DNA of 64,000 nt from Areca catechu (taxonomy: Eukaryota; Streptophyta; Magnoliopsida; Arecales; Arecaceae), in contig CM038039.1 in the NCBI GenBank assembly GCA_021397845.1, positions 9,603,731 through 9,667,730 of the forward strand, given 5' to 3'. Below are positions 11,857 to 23,675 of the stretch, one piece after another (position 1 is the stretch's first letter; every line of letters begins with the position of its first letter). A program made the position numbers and the translations under genes. Below the pieces are notes generated by a model that saw nothing but the letters and a program-made list of their open reading frames with translations, was not told where the DNA came from and did not search any database.

Positions 11857-12398
11857 TAAAAAAATTTTGAAAAGAAATTATTTAGAAATTCATTTTTTTA
11901 CTTTCATTAATCTTATATTTGAAATTTATATATTAGAAATTAAGAATATCTCCTCCTATACTTTTGAAAATCAAATCAAGAAAAATTCTCTATGATATCT
12001 CTTCCTACAATTATGGAATTATAATTATGAAATGGAAGATAAAATTGAGAGAATATCTCCTCCTACAATTATGGAATGGAAAATAAAATTGAGAGAAATC
12101 TTCTCCTATAATTCTAAAAATGGGAGACTAAATTAACAGAGAAACTCTCTATAGTATATCTTTCTACAATTATGGAATAGAAGACCAATCTCCATAATAT
12201 CTTCTCCTGCAATTTTGAAAGTAGAAGATCAAATAAAAAAAAGAATCTTCAGAATATCTCCTCTTTTAATTATAGAAATGGAAGACCAAATCTAAATCAG
12301 CCCGTACATGAATTATTTCTGTGATCTTCTCTATGTTGAGGTGGAAAGAATTTTGCTGGTTGATTTGTAGCCTGATTTTTAATGATTTTGGCTTCAAT
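11857..12398 (-). repeat. Copia-1 5' LTR
   Basis: Direct repeat of 6993-7528. The outer edge is followed by gttat (12399-12403), matching the bases before the left LTR. Divergence between the LTRs is visible throughout, so this insertion is old. Confidence 0.8.
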
Positions 12399-12403
12399 GT
12401 TAT

Positions 12404-13914
12404 CTACTGTCATGAAAAAAAAACAACTATTCATTTACAAGAAGGATACAACCCTCTCTTATCAATCCTGCTAGGATTCTAAACTGAATCTAACACAAAT
12501 TTAAGTACAATGCTCCATTTTCATACTATCTTCTTTAATTAAATGGAAGTCAAGATAACACCAAGTTATTTTTTTTCAATATGATAGAGAATTTTATTGT
12601 CTAATATAGGGTTTATATATAAGATTGATGCTTAATTTTCATTTTTTGTCCCTTCTTTTTCCTATGAACTTGCAATGATAATCATGCAGTGTTTTGTATA
12701 AATATGTGATTAATTTGTCATGCATGTTAATTAGGAACCATGCATATTTAGGCATTTTACCTACTCGTAAATCAAAAAAACTTATATATAGAACTTTATT
12801 ATGTGACAAGTTTTAGTAGATTATATTGGATAAAAGCAGGCAACATTAGTTCTATCAACTCCTATAGAAAATGCAACTGGACTCAATCATGTCCATTATG
12901 TATATCCTCGAGTAGCATGATTTTCTTTTAGTTGTGTTTATAAAGGATTTTACCATATTGGATGATATAAAATATTGATACTTCTTACGAACATCAGCAA
13001 ATATAAACATAGCCCTCATACATTACACAAGTAATTAAGATTTATAAGAAAGTGATTGATATACCATCCTCTTATCCACCTCCATTTGACTTGTATGAAA
13101 GAAATTTTATTATAATAAATGATAAGCCCATTCTAACTTCATAATTTACTACCAAATAAATATAATAGCTAATGGTCAATATTCAATTGTATGGAAAAGA
13201 ATTCTTTACATTAAATTATGAAAGTCTAGTTCTTAACACGCCCCCCCCCCCCTCCCCGGTGTACGTGCGAGAAGTTAAGCATCATTGTATGATTGACTTT
13301 CAAAAATAAGTGAGTTGTTAATAGTGGTCATCCAACTTTCTATTTTTTTTCTAGAAAATTATATGCACTAACAACAAATCTATGTCCAAAACTTAATTTG
13401 GATATATACTTGATTATTATAGAATAATTGGATTAGGTCATTGAGTTTTTTAGATATCGTATACAACCTAAAGGCACACTTGATCAAGAAAGAAAGAGAG
13501 AAAACTATCCATTCGATATTAATGTAATAGAAGTTGTATTGGACATTTAGATACAAAGAACAAGTTTGGTGCTAAGAGGCCTACAAGTTGATGGAGTCTA
13601 AGTAATACATATAATTACTAGAATATTTATGATATATATGCATATTAGAAAATGGAATCTAAGGAAATTATCTACACTTAATTTGGAGTTTATACAAGTA
13701 ATTTTGGTTCTTTTTTTCCCTGCAAGTTAACAACTACAAGTGGGTAGAATTTTCTACAAAGTGATGCCATGAGACATGGAGATGATTGAATAATAATCAC
13801 ATATTTAGACTATATTAGATGCTTTAAAATAACAACATTTCTTCAAAATTGCAATAAATTAAAGATAATCTCTTTTGATTGTTTAGCAAAATTCACAAGA
13901 AATGATCGATGTAT
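12404..13914. other. AT-rich intergenic DNA between Copia-1 and Sat1
   Basis: No gene found. Notable items are a C-rich run at about 13242-13257 and a Sat2-like phrase (ccacctccatttgacttgtatga) near 13078-13100. The final few hundred bases grade into diverged Sat1-like monomers. Confidence 0.45.
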
Positions 13915-16900
13915 TCTAGTCAATTCTTGAAAGTAACTTAAATATTGTTGTACTTTTAATCTACTTTTCTCAAAGTAATTGTAAATTTATTTATTGACCA
14001 AGTGATAAATAAATATAGGCTTGCTTTATGGTTCACATTAAAAATTCACTATAAAAACACTTTGGATATTGTTGTCTTTTAACCTACTTCTCTTGGAGTA
14101 AACCAAAAATTCTTCCTTCTTCTTATTCTTTTTATTTTTGTCTACCAAATGACACTTTAATTATTACGCCTTTATAAAGAACCATTGTGAAAGCATTTTA
14201 GGTCTTATTTTTTCATTCCAATCAATGTGAAAGTAGCTTCTTTTCGATAAATGACAAGTTAATAGAGGATTGTAGTATCATTCATTCAAAAGTAACTAGT
14301 ATGAAAGCATTATGGATATTATTTTTTCATTTAATCCACTTCCTTTAAAGCAATGTGGAGGTCATTTCTTTTCAATAAACAATATTTTGATTTGGAATTT
14401 CATTATAGTTTATATTCATAAATATCCACTATGGAAGCATTTGTAGATATTGTTTTGTCGTCTAATCCATTTTCTCAAATAATTTAGAAGTGAATTACCT
14501 CTATAAGCAACAATGTTAATTTAGGAAAGCATTATAATTCTTACTCATGAGGCTAGGATCCTCCATAAAAATATTATAAATATTATTTGATCATTCAATC
14601 CACTGACATCCAAATAATTTGGAGCAGTAGACCATAAATTAATCTAAGATTGCATTATGGATAAGTAGACCATTTTGGATGTTGTTGTTCTTTAACCTAC
14701 TTCTCTCCAAGCAATCCAATTTTTTTTCTTATTCTTTCTATTTTTGTCTACCAAATGATACTTTAATTTAGAATTTCATTATGCTTTTATAAAGAACCAT
14801 TGAGAAAGCATTTTAGGTCTCATTTTTTCGCTCCAAGCAATGCGAAAGTAGCTTCTTTTCGATAAATGATAAATTAATATAGAATTGTAGTATCATTCAT
14901 TCAAAAGTAACTAGTATTAAAGCATTATAGATATTATTTTGTCATTTAATCCACTTTCTTCAAAGCAATGTGGAGCTTGTTTCTTTTTAATAAATGACAT
15001 TTTGATTTGGAATTTCATTATAGTTCACATTTATAAAGATCTACTATGAAAGCATTTATAGATATTGTTTTATCATCTAATCCATTTTCTCAAGCAATTT
15101 GGAGGTTAATTACCTCCATAAGCAACAATGTCAATTCAGGAAAGCATTATAGTTCTCATGAGGCTAGGATCCTTTATAAAAATATTATAAATATTATTTA
15201 GTTATTTAATCCACTTATATCTAAATAATTTGGAGTATTAGATCACAAGTTAATCTAGGATCACATTATGGATAAGTACACCACTTTGGATATTGTTGTC
15301 TTTTAACTTATTTCTCTTTGAGGAATCCAGAGATTCTTTTTTCTTCTTCTTCTTCTTTTTATTTTTGTCTACCAATGACACTTTAATTTAGCATTCATTA
15401 TGCATTTATAAAAAACCCTTGCGAAAGCATTTTAGGTCTCATTTTTGTTCCAAGCAATATGGAAGTAGCTTCTTTTCAATAAATGATAAATTAATATAGA
15501 ATTATAGTATCATTCATTCAAAAATAACTAGTATGTATGAAAGCATTGTAGATATTATTATCATTTAATCCACTTCCTTTAAAGTAATGTGGAGGTCGTT
15601 TATTTTCAATAAACAACATTTTGATTTGGAATTTCATTATAGTTCACATTCATAAATATCCATTATGGAAGCATTTTTAAATATTATTTTGTCATCTAAT
15701 CTTTTTCTTCAAGCAATTTGGAGGTTAATTATCTCCATAAGCAACAATGGCAATTTAGAAAAATATTATAGTTCTCATTCATGAGGCTAGAATCATTTAT
15801 AAAAATTAATATTGTAAATATCATTTGGGCATTTAATCCACTTACATCCAAATAATTTGGAGTAGTAGATCACAAGTTAATCTAGGATCGCATTATGGAT
15901 AAGTAGACCACTCTGGATGTTGTTGTCTTTTAACCTACTTGATCTCCAAGGAATCCGAAGATTCTTTCTTCTTCTTCTTTTTTAAACTTTTATCTACCAA
16001 ATGACACTTTAATTTAGTATTTCATTATGCCTTTGTAATGAACCATTGTGAAAGCATTTTAAGTCTCATTTTTTTGCTCCAAGTAATGTAGAAGTAGCTT
16101 CTTTTCTGTAAATGACAAATTAATATAGGATTGTAGTATCATTCATTCAAAAGTAATTAGTGTGAAAGCATTGTTGATATTACTTTGTCATTTAAGCCAT
16201 TCCTTTAAAGCAATGTGGAGGCCATTTCTTTTCAATAAATGACATTTTGATTTGGAATATTCATTATAGTTCACATTCATAAAGATCCACTATGGAATCA
16301 TATGTAGATATTGTTTTGTCATCTAATCCATTTTCTCAAGCAATTTGGAGGTTAATTACCTCCATAAGCAACAATGTCAATTTAGGAAAGCATTATAGTT
16401 CTCATTCATGAGCCTAGGATCCCTTATAAAAATATTGTACATATTACCACTTACATCCAAATAAATTGTAGTAGACCACAAGTTAGTCAAGGATCGCATT
16501 ATGGATAAGTAGAGCACTCTAGATATTGTTATCTTTTAACCTACTTCTCTCGGAGCAATCTAGAGATTCTTTCATCTTTTTTTTTAATTTTTGTCTACCA
16601 AATGATACATTAATTTAATATTCATCATGCCTTTATAAAGAACCATTGTGAAAGCATTTTAGGTCTCATTTTTTTTGCTCTAAGCAATGTGGAAGTAGCC
16701 TCTTTTCGATAAATGACAAGTTAATATAGGAGTGCAATCTCATTCATTCAAAAGTAGCTAGTATGAAAGCATTGTAGATATTATTTTATTGTTTAATCCA
16801 CTTCCTTCAAAGCAATGTGGAGGTTGTTTCTTTTTAATAAATGCTATTTTGATTTGAAATTTTATTATAATTTAAATTTATAAAGATCCACTGTGAAATT

Positions 16901-17150
16901 ATTTGTAGATATTTTTTTATCATTTAATCCATTTTCTCAAGCAATTTGAAGGTTAATTACCTCCATAAGTAACAACGTCAATTTAGAAAAGAACTATAGT
17001 TCTTATTCATGAGGCTAGGATCCTTTATAAAAATATTATAAATACTATTTGATCATTTACTCCACTTACATCCAAATAATTTGGGACAATAGACCACAAG
17101 TTAATCTAAGATCACATTATGGATAATGTTTATCATGAGAATCCAGTATA
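13915..17150. repeat. Sat1: higher-order satellite, ~615-bp units of five monomers
   Basis: A landmark (tagttcacattcataaa and variants) recurs near 14406, 15021, 15640, 16267 and 16868, with spacings of 601-627 bp. Each unit is made of five related monomers. In the unit beginning near 14059 these are A (14059-14191), B (14192-14304), C (14305-14434), D (14435-14568) and E (14569-14670), of 133, 113, 130, 134 and 102 bp. Each starts near an aagcatt/aatatt/cacttt-ggatattgtt phrase, runs through tcatttaatccac and a caat-tggagg block, and ends in a cattatag...cataaag...ccactatg phrase. More diverged monomers lie at 13915-14058. No protein coding is expected. Confidence 0.9.
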
Positions 17151-17918
17151 AAAGCATTATACACATAATTTTTGCCAGTTAATGTGAGCATTTTATTTTA
17201 CTATCATTGCAATGGATATGCTATTTTGAAAAGTGTTTCAGAAGTATAGTCGGTGATAAAGTAAAATTAAGTTGCTAGTTAGAAAAATGAGACAATGAAC
17301 ATGACAATGAGGATTATGAAATCAAAAAGAGTAATCTATAAAAAAAAATGTAGCCAAGAACTACATGTTTCTTTGATTTTTTGATAACAAAAGCTTATAA
17401 TATTTTTTATAAGAATTATTATATTTATTCACATGAACATGTCTATATACTAATCAACCGAGTCAAACTTGATGTGTCCATGAAAATTTGAATCTCCAAT
17501 TCAAAGCATAAAAGTTTAACGTGAAATCCATATCCATTGATCTCATTACAGCTAGGTTGGAAATCCATATCACATATGTTTATGAAAAAATCAATATTTA
17601 ATTCATCAATCTTTTATTAACATGATATCAACCAAGCTCATAAAAACAACACTTGAATGTCTTATACATATATTGGATCTTGTCCCATTAAATGGTTCTC
17701 AAAACTTTGCTTGCTGTAAGACAAAAGAGCTTGTAACCTACATGAAATGGCTAGAATTTTTGGAAACCATTTACTTCATCCATGGTGTCTTGAAACTAGC
17801 CAACGCACTGTAGGCCATATAATTCAAACTCGCCTACTTTCAGCTATTCTCCAAACACCAAATTTGGCCATTTCTCCCTTACATGACACTTCATTTCAGG
17901 CATATTCTGGTACCATAA
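17151..17918. other. AT-rich spacer between Sat1 and Copia-2
   Basis: No gene recognised. The longest open frame here (17622-17813, 63 codons) shows no known domain. Confidence 0.4.
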
Positions 17919-18157
17919 TTGTAAAAAAATACAAGAGAGAGATGGACAAAAGTAAGCAAGCGGAGAAGAGTTCTTCCTTGTATTTTTTCATGATATGTAC
18001 ATCCTTATATAAAAGTAAAAAAAAGAAAATCAGGCAGGTAATAAGCAGATTATGGTATAATCCTACTAATCCCAAGGATCATGTAAAGTTTTCTAGCAAT
18101 CCCAAAGATCATGTAGAATATACTAGTAATCCCAAAGGTTATGTAGAATATTCATAG
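17919..18157 (-). repeat. Copia-2 3' LTR (truncated)
   Basis: Shares with 19690-19985 the order acaagagagagatgga, cttgtatttctt, atccttatata, aggtaataag and repeated 'aatcccaa-gatcatgtagaatat' phrases. Its inner end is lost at the junction with integrase sequence near 18160. Confidence 0.75.
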
Positions 18158-18164
18158 GGACTCT

Positions 18165-18678
18165 TGCCATTCAATTTTGGTATGGGTGTCAAGTTAATTA
18201 AATAGGCAGTAGTCAGAACACACTCTTTCCAAAATGATACAAGTAAGTTGGCTTGAAATCTTAGAGTACGGGCAACATTAAATACATGTCAATGTTTATG
18301 CTCAACCACCCTATTTTATTCTGGTATCCCGATACAAGAAGTTTATGATATGATCCAATATTCTAAGAGATACAATTTTAATAGTCTAGCTACAAACTCT
18401 TGAGCATTATCACTATGTATGTATAATGTTGACACTAAAATGATTTTTGGCCATAATATGAAAATTAACAAAGCATTGATATGCCTTAGATTTTCTTTGT
18501 AGCAGATAATTTTAAGTAGCCCTGTGCAGTCATCAACAATAGTGAAAAAGAAATGAGCTCCTGTGTATGATAAAGTACAATATGGGCCCCATATGTCAAG
18601 ATGCACTAAGTCAAATGATGAAGCTGATTTATTAATTCTTAAGAAAAAAATATTTTTGTCTATTTGATATGATAGCAA
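18165..18678 (-). pseudogene. Copia-2 integrase core remnant
   Basis: The 111-codon minus-strand frame at 18343-18678 contains FDLVHLDIWGPY (first Asp), HFFFTIVDDCTG and YIHSDNAQEF (second catalytic Asp region), the rve integrase core. The next frame to about 18165 continues with GIPE, NRVVEHKH and ANLLVSFWKECVLTTAYLIN. Sequence then jumps to the LTR, so the integrase C-terminus and the whole RT are deleted. A protein integrating cDNA is inferred from the family; this copy is dead. Confidence 0.8.
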
Positions 18679-18799
18679 ATATCACAATAATTATTCATGG
18701 AATCAAAAAGAGTATTTGAAAGAAAGGGGACAAGTTTCAAGTGCTTATAAGAGCAATATCCTAACCAAGCATGCTAGAGATCAATCAAAATATTAATTT

Positions 18800-19160
18800 T
18801 ATTTGCCCGTGCAGGATTTATTATTAAGCCTTTGAAGTAGTAAAAACCATTTCAGAGTTTATCCAATCTAATCAGCTTCCTCGTGCTAAGGTTCTGTAGA
18901 GCACAAAATGTGGAAAAGAAAGGTCTTGAGCAAGTTTGCTTACTGAAATAAGATTGTATATAAAATTAGGAGTATATAAGGTATGGTATAAAGTAATATT
19001 ATTGGTCAAGTCAACATCACCATATGAATGCACAGGCATATTAACTTCATTAGATAGAATAATAGGAAATGAACTATTAATGGATTTTATGTCATGAAAA
19101 GAAGATTTAACAAAATGTTAAGTGTCCGAAAGCACCACTATCAAGGATCCAAGATTGGTG
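18800..19160 (-). pseudogene. Copia-2 protease and pre-integrase remnant
   Basis: The minus-strand frame near 19115-19150 reads SWILDSGAFGHLT, a copia aspartic protease site with D-S-G-A intact. After stops, a downstream stretch reads SFPIILSNEVNMPVHSYGDV and ISVSKLAQDLSF, typical of the protease-to-integrase linker. Confidence 0.65.
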
Positions 19161-19675
19161 ACAAGAATCAAGGAAGGCCTTACCAACAAAATTTATAGCA
19201 CTTTGAGTCTTATCTTGTCTAAGAAGGAAAATGAGTTGCTGATCTTATATGAAAGAAAGATCGAGTATTGGAAAGATTTTGCTTGTAGTCGGTGGTGTGG
19301 TAGCATTCACGGTAGTCCCTTCTTGGTGCTTAACATTTTCAGGATTCTTTGAAGGTGAGATGAAATAGGGAGATGCTAGGTCATGAGCAGTACTTAAGGT
19401 CGATGATGAACCATCTACCATAGATTCAATTATGGTATTTTATTTGATTTGATTGAACATATTGATGAAGATGAGATGTGGCAACTATTTATCTCCTGCT
19501 ACGTGCGAAGGCATTTCAGCAATAATTTGTTGTAAGTACTAATCAAATGAATAAACTTGGATCGATGAAGATGAGATGTGATAACTATTTAGCTTCTGCT
19601 ATATACAAAGAAGGCATTTCAGCAATAACTTGCTGTAAGTACTAATCAAATGAATAAACTTGGATTGATAACGAC

Positions 19676-19689
19676 TTGCTCTGATACCA
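19676..19689 (-). other. Copia-2 primer-binding site
   Basis: The reverse complement is TGGTATCAGAGCAA, an exact tRNA-iMet-type site next to the middle LTR. This makes the middle LTR the 5' LTR of the first unit. Confidence 0.8.
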
Positions 19690-20330
19690 TATAAAAAAAA
19701 TATAAGAGAGAGATGGAGAAAAGCAAGCAAGTGGAGAAGATTTCTTTCTTGTATTTCTTTATGATATATAAATCCTTATATAAAGGTGAAGTAAAGAAAA
19801 TTAGGTAGGTAATAAGGAGATTATGGTATGATCCTACCAATCCCAAGGATAATGTAGAATATTTTAACAATCCCAAAAATCATGCAAAATATATTACCAA
19901 TCTTAAAGATCATGTAGAATATTCTAGTAATCCCAAAAATTACATAGAATATTCTAAACAATATACTTCTTAATATTTCTATATATTTTTATGTAAAAAG
20001 TACAAGAAAGAGATTGATAAAAATCAAGTGGAGAAGATTTCTTCCTTGTATTTCTTCATGATATATATATCCTTATATAAAGGTAAAGAAAAAAATCAGG
20101 TAGGTAATAAGAAGATTATGGTATGATCCTACCAATCCCAATGATCATGTAAAATATTATAACAATCCTAAAAATTATACAGAATATACTAGCAATCTCA
20201 AATATCATGTAGAATATTCTAGTAATCCAAAAGATTACATAGAATATTCTAAACAAGATTATATAGAATATTCCAATCAATATACTTCTTAATATTTTTA
20301 TATGTTCTTAATAATTCTTCTCAAGTTGGA
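19690..20330 (-). repeat. Copia-2: two adjacent LTR copies
   Basis: The LTR at about 19690-19985 is followed at once by another at about 19995-20330. Both run through the tcctaccaatccca block and end near atacttcttaatattt. The first lacks its last bases (attcttctc-adjacent end), consistent with a recombination joint between the two. Confidence 0.75.
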
Positions 20331-20520
20331 GCATGGAGATCTCGAATGCCCAACTTGCACATAATCTTTTGAAAATGATTACAACTGAGAGTTTTGGTAA
20401 AGATATTGTTAGCTTTGGCTTCTTAATTTTGATGAATAGCAAAATGTTCAGTATATGTTTGGACTAATGTTTCAATTAAAGTATGAATTTCAGGCCTTAG
20501 GTACATCAATGGAGTATCAA
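20331..20520 (-). pseudogene. RNase H C-terminus and polypurine tract of a second Copia-2 copy
   Basis: Minus-strand translation gives NNIFTKTLSCNHFQKIMCKL and then GIRDLHAPT followed by a stop, the normal end of copia RNase H. A purine-rich tract (gagaagaa on the minus strand) lies between this end and the LTR at 20330. The rest of that copy is missing where Copia-3's LTR begins. Confidence 0.7.
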
Positions 20521-21802
20521 GTGTACTAATTTGAAAGCAAGAGATTTCTCATATTTAATTGATCTTCTAATTTTGGAATATTGTCGAAACAACCACTTTG
20601 GCTCTTGTGAAGAAGTATATGAATGATTAATGGACAAATCTTTAAGAAATTCAGAGTTTGGCATGCATTTTTGGATGGCACAGATCAAGTGTCGACTTAA
20701 GAGGTTGACTCACAGGCCAAGTATCGACTCATAAGGTCAACTCATGAAGAAAATTCAGAAGTTCCAGAAGATAGGCATGCAAATTTTTAATTGGCACGCT
20801 CAAGTGTCGACTCACCCTTCAAGTATCGACTCAAGAGATTGACTCATCGCTTGAGACAAGTTTTGGGACAGAACTTTAAGTTTTCTATATTCAGCCTGAA
20901 GTATTGATTCAAGAGGTTGACTCACGCTCTAAGTGTTGACTCAAGAGGTTGACTAATGCTGTAACGGCTAGTTTTTTAGAATTTTAGAATTATCTCCAAA
21001 TGGCTCCAAATGACTACTTTTTCAATTCCAACGGTCTTTTGAGTGGTTTTGAGGTATTTAACACTCATCAAACCTCTTCAAGTCAACAAGAAATACAAGA
21101 ATTATATGAGACAAACTCCAATCATTTGAAAAGACAAGAAGAGAGCTTTTGAGAGATTCCTTTGATAAAAGGCTTCCATTTTTGAGTTGTTCAGCATTCA
21201 AGTGTTTGGTCATAAGTGTGCATTCTAAGACTCCAAGAAGAAGACAACTCAAGCATTCAAGAAGAGCTACATCGACTTTAGTTTTTGTTCATTTTAGGAG
21301 CTGTTTCTTATTCTCATTTATTGTATACTTGATTTTTTTTGTTGTTGCTAGTTTCAAAGGTATTGAAACTAGTGTTGAAGGTTGTTGATGAGCCTAAGAG
21401 ATAAAACAAACTTGGATTTGACTTGTGAGCCTGGATAAAACAAGTTGTAAAGGTTGTTGGTGAGCCTAGGTGATAAAACCAATATAGGTTTTGATTTGTG
21501 AGTCTTGGAAAACAAGTCGGCTATAATTTTGGATAGATTATAGTAGAAATTTCCAAGGGAAAGCTTGGGGAGTGGATATAGGTGCTAGGGTGCACTGAAC
21601 CACTATACATCTTGGTGCTTGCGGTTGCTTGATTCCTTCTCTACTTGCTCTTTATTACCTTGCATTTTATTTATTGCTTCTGCTGCATAATTTATTGAGC
21701 ACAATCACTTAGTTGCACAAACTCACTAAGTAGTGCACATAATTGCTTAAATTTTTGAAATACCCAATTCATCTCTTTCATGGGCTCCATCTTTAGGCAA
21801 CA
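20520..21802 (+). repeat. Copia-3 5' LTR (left edge approximate)
   Basis: The right edge is set by an aaca end two bases before the primer-binding site. The left edge lacks a clear mark. The LTR contains six spaced copies of an agtgtcgactcaagaggttgactca-type phrase between about 20688 and 20960, a pattern of GTCGAC and GTTGACTCA cores. Confidence 0.6.
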
Positions 21803-21804
21803 AG

Positions 21805-21818
21805 TGGTATCAGAGCCT
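21805..21818 (+). other. Copia-3 primer-binding site
   Basis: TGGTATCAGAGCCT is the standard tRNA-iMet site, on the plus strand and immediately inside the LTR. Confidence 0.85.
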
Positions 21819-21859
21819 GGTTCTCTACTTGTAGGTCCAACAATCTTGAGTTAAAGATC

Positions 21860-23675
21860 ATGGCAGCCCAAATAGGTATTGGTATTGTAGAAGGACAAGC
21901 CTCTAACCATCCACCTTTGTTTAATAGCACAAACTACACATATTGGAAGATACGCATGTGCATTTAAATTCAAGCTATTGATTATAATATGTGGAGAACT
22001 ATAGTTAAAGGCCCTCATCAGCTCACTCTTTTGGTTAATGGCATTCTCACTCCCAAATTAGAAGAAGATTGAGATAAAAATGATATTAAGCAAGCTGAGC
22101 TTAATGCTAAGGTCATGAATTTGTTATTCTATGCACTTGACCCAAGTGAATTCAATAGAATATCAAATTATGTTTTGGTCAAAGAGATTTGGGATACACT
22201 TGAAGTTATCCATGAGGATACACATCAAGTAAAGATCACCAAAGTAAACTTGCTCATTCACACTTATGAGATGTTTATGATGGAACCAACTGAAATTATT
22301 AGTGAAATGTATACTAGATTCACTAATATTGTAAATGGCATGAGGAGCTTGGGTAAAGTAATTTTTAATGTTGAACTTGTTAATAAAATTCTCAGGTCTC
22401 TTCCGACTTCTTGGGATCCAAAGGTCACGGCCATTGAAGAAGCTAAAGATGTCAATACTCTTCCACTTGAGTAACTTTTGGGTTCATTGATGACTTATGA
22501 GCTCTCATTAAAGCAGAAAATAGTGGACAATGACAAGAAGAAGAAAGCCATTGCATTCAAGTCCACTACCAAGAAAGAATCAAGTGATGAATCCGATGAA
22601 GACGATGAAGAAGATGAAACAACCCTCATTACAAGCAAGTTCAAAAGATTTATGAGGAGGAAGAAAAATTTTTACAAGAAAAAGCCACAAAAGGGTGATC
22701 ATAGTAAGGAGAAAGAAAAAGAAAAGGAAAGGAAGAAACCGATATGCTTCGAATGTAGGAAGCCAGGTCACTACAAGTTGGATTGCCCCATTCTCAAGAA
22801 AAGTAAGAAAAAATTTGGAAAAAAAGCTATGATGACAACGTAGAGCAAAAGTGAAGATTCGAGCTCCAACAAAGAACAACAAGAAATGGTCAACCTTTGC
22901 TTTATGGCCGATGAAGAAGAGGTACGACTTAAATTTGAAAATGACTTTACATTTAATGAATTACATGATATTTTCGATGAACTAGTTATTGAATATGAAA
23001 AACTTAAATTCAAAAACAAAGAATTAAGAAAACAAAACCTAGAGCTTTCAAAAATATCTGATAAGTTTTTAATAGAAAATAAAAGTTTGACTTAAGAAAA
23101 CAAGAACTTAAGTGAATAAATAAATATTTTGAAAAATGAAAAAGAAGATCTTTTAAAACAAAAAGACTCTTTAAAAAAGGACAAAATTTTTGATACAAAT
23201 GAAAAACTTGCAAAACAAAACAAGGAGTTTTTACTAGAAAATAAAAAATATAAAGAAGAGCTAAAAAAAGTAAAGCCATTTGTTGAAAAGTTTACCTACA
23301 GTTCTGAAAAATTAAATATGCTTTTAAATAATCAAAGAGCCATTTTTAACAAAGCAGGCTTAGGATTTAAACCACAAAAATAGCAAAAGTTTTTCAAAAA
23401 CTTCTTTGTATCTGCTTCTTCTAGTATTACTTGTTATGCACGTGGTATAGGACACAAATCTTATATGTGTAACAAAAGAAAATGGAATGCTGTTAGGAAG
23501 GTTTGGGTTCCAAAAGGAACCAATTCAACTAACCCTAAAGGATCCAAGATGACTTGGGTACCTAAAGTTTTCACTTGACTTGTTTTGTAGGTATGTTTGC
23601 AACCAAGGATAAAAAAAGAATGTGGTATCTTGATAGCGATTGCTCAAGATACATGACTGGGGATGTGAGTCAGTT
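21860..23675 (+). pseudogene. Copia-3 gag-protease (SIRE/Maximus-like), truncated
   Basis: The ATG at 21860 (MAAQIGIG) opens a frame read to about 23570 with several stops. The N-terminus has PPLFNSTNYTYWKIRM and NMWRTIVKGPHQL, typical of SIRE-type capsid. The central UBN2 region has SNYVLVKEIWDTLE and LRSLPTSWDPKV. A CCHC knuckle CFECRKPGHYKLDC follows a Lys/Glu-rich linker. Then comes a long coiled-coil-like Lys/Glu/Asn segment (22886-23383) and a second, incomplete knuckle (CYARGIGHKSYMC). After a frame change the protease start reads WYLDSDCSRYMTGD, with Asp in the place of the usual Gly. It stops near 23675, where gypsy LTR sequence begins; RT, RNase H and integrase are absent. Confidence 0.8.

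Larger units (their letters stand above)
6993..12398 (-). mobile_element. Copia-1: decayed Ty1/copia element with both LTRs
   Basis: Two direct repeats (6993-7528 and 11857-12398) flank a minus-strand gag-protease-integrase-RT-RNase H order, which is the copia order. A Met-tRNA primer-binding site lies inside the right LTR, so the right LTR is the 5' one. The five bases gttat occur on both outer sides (6988-6992 and 12399-12403), which fits a target-site duplication. All coding parts have stops and frameshifts, so it is not autonomous. Confidence 0.85.
17919..20520 (-). mobile_element. Copia-2: rearranged copia element with three LTR copies
   Basis: LTR-like repeats occur at about 17919-18157, 19690-19985 and 19995-20330, all in the same orientation. 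Between the first two are protease and integrase remnants on the minus strand. After the third is an RNase H end with a polypurine tract. The simplest reading is one internally deleted element plus the 3' end of a second copy joined LTR to LTR. RT is absent from the first: integrase sequence runs straight into the left LTR near 18160. Confidence 0.75.

Noticed and set aside
13915..17150. CRISPR-like array
   Set aside because: Repeats are 100-134 bp, contiguous and diverged, with no short identical repeat alternating with unique spacers, in plant nuclear DNA. It is a satellite.
22580..23279. Minus-strand hydrophobic frames opposite Copia-3 gag
   Set aside because: They are antisense to the Lys/Glu-rich coiled-coil part of gag; AAG/GAA codons read in reverse as Leu/Phe codons and give false membrane-like peptides.
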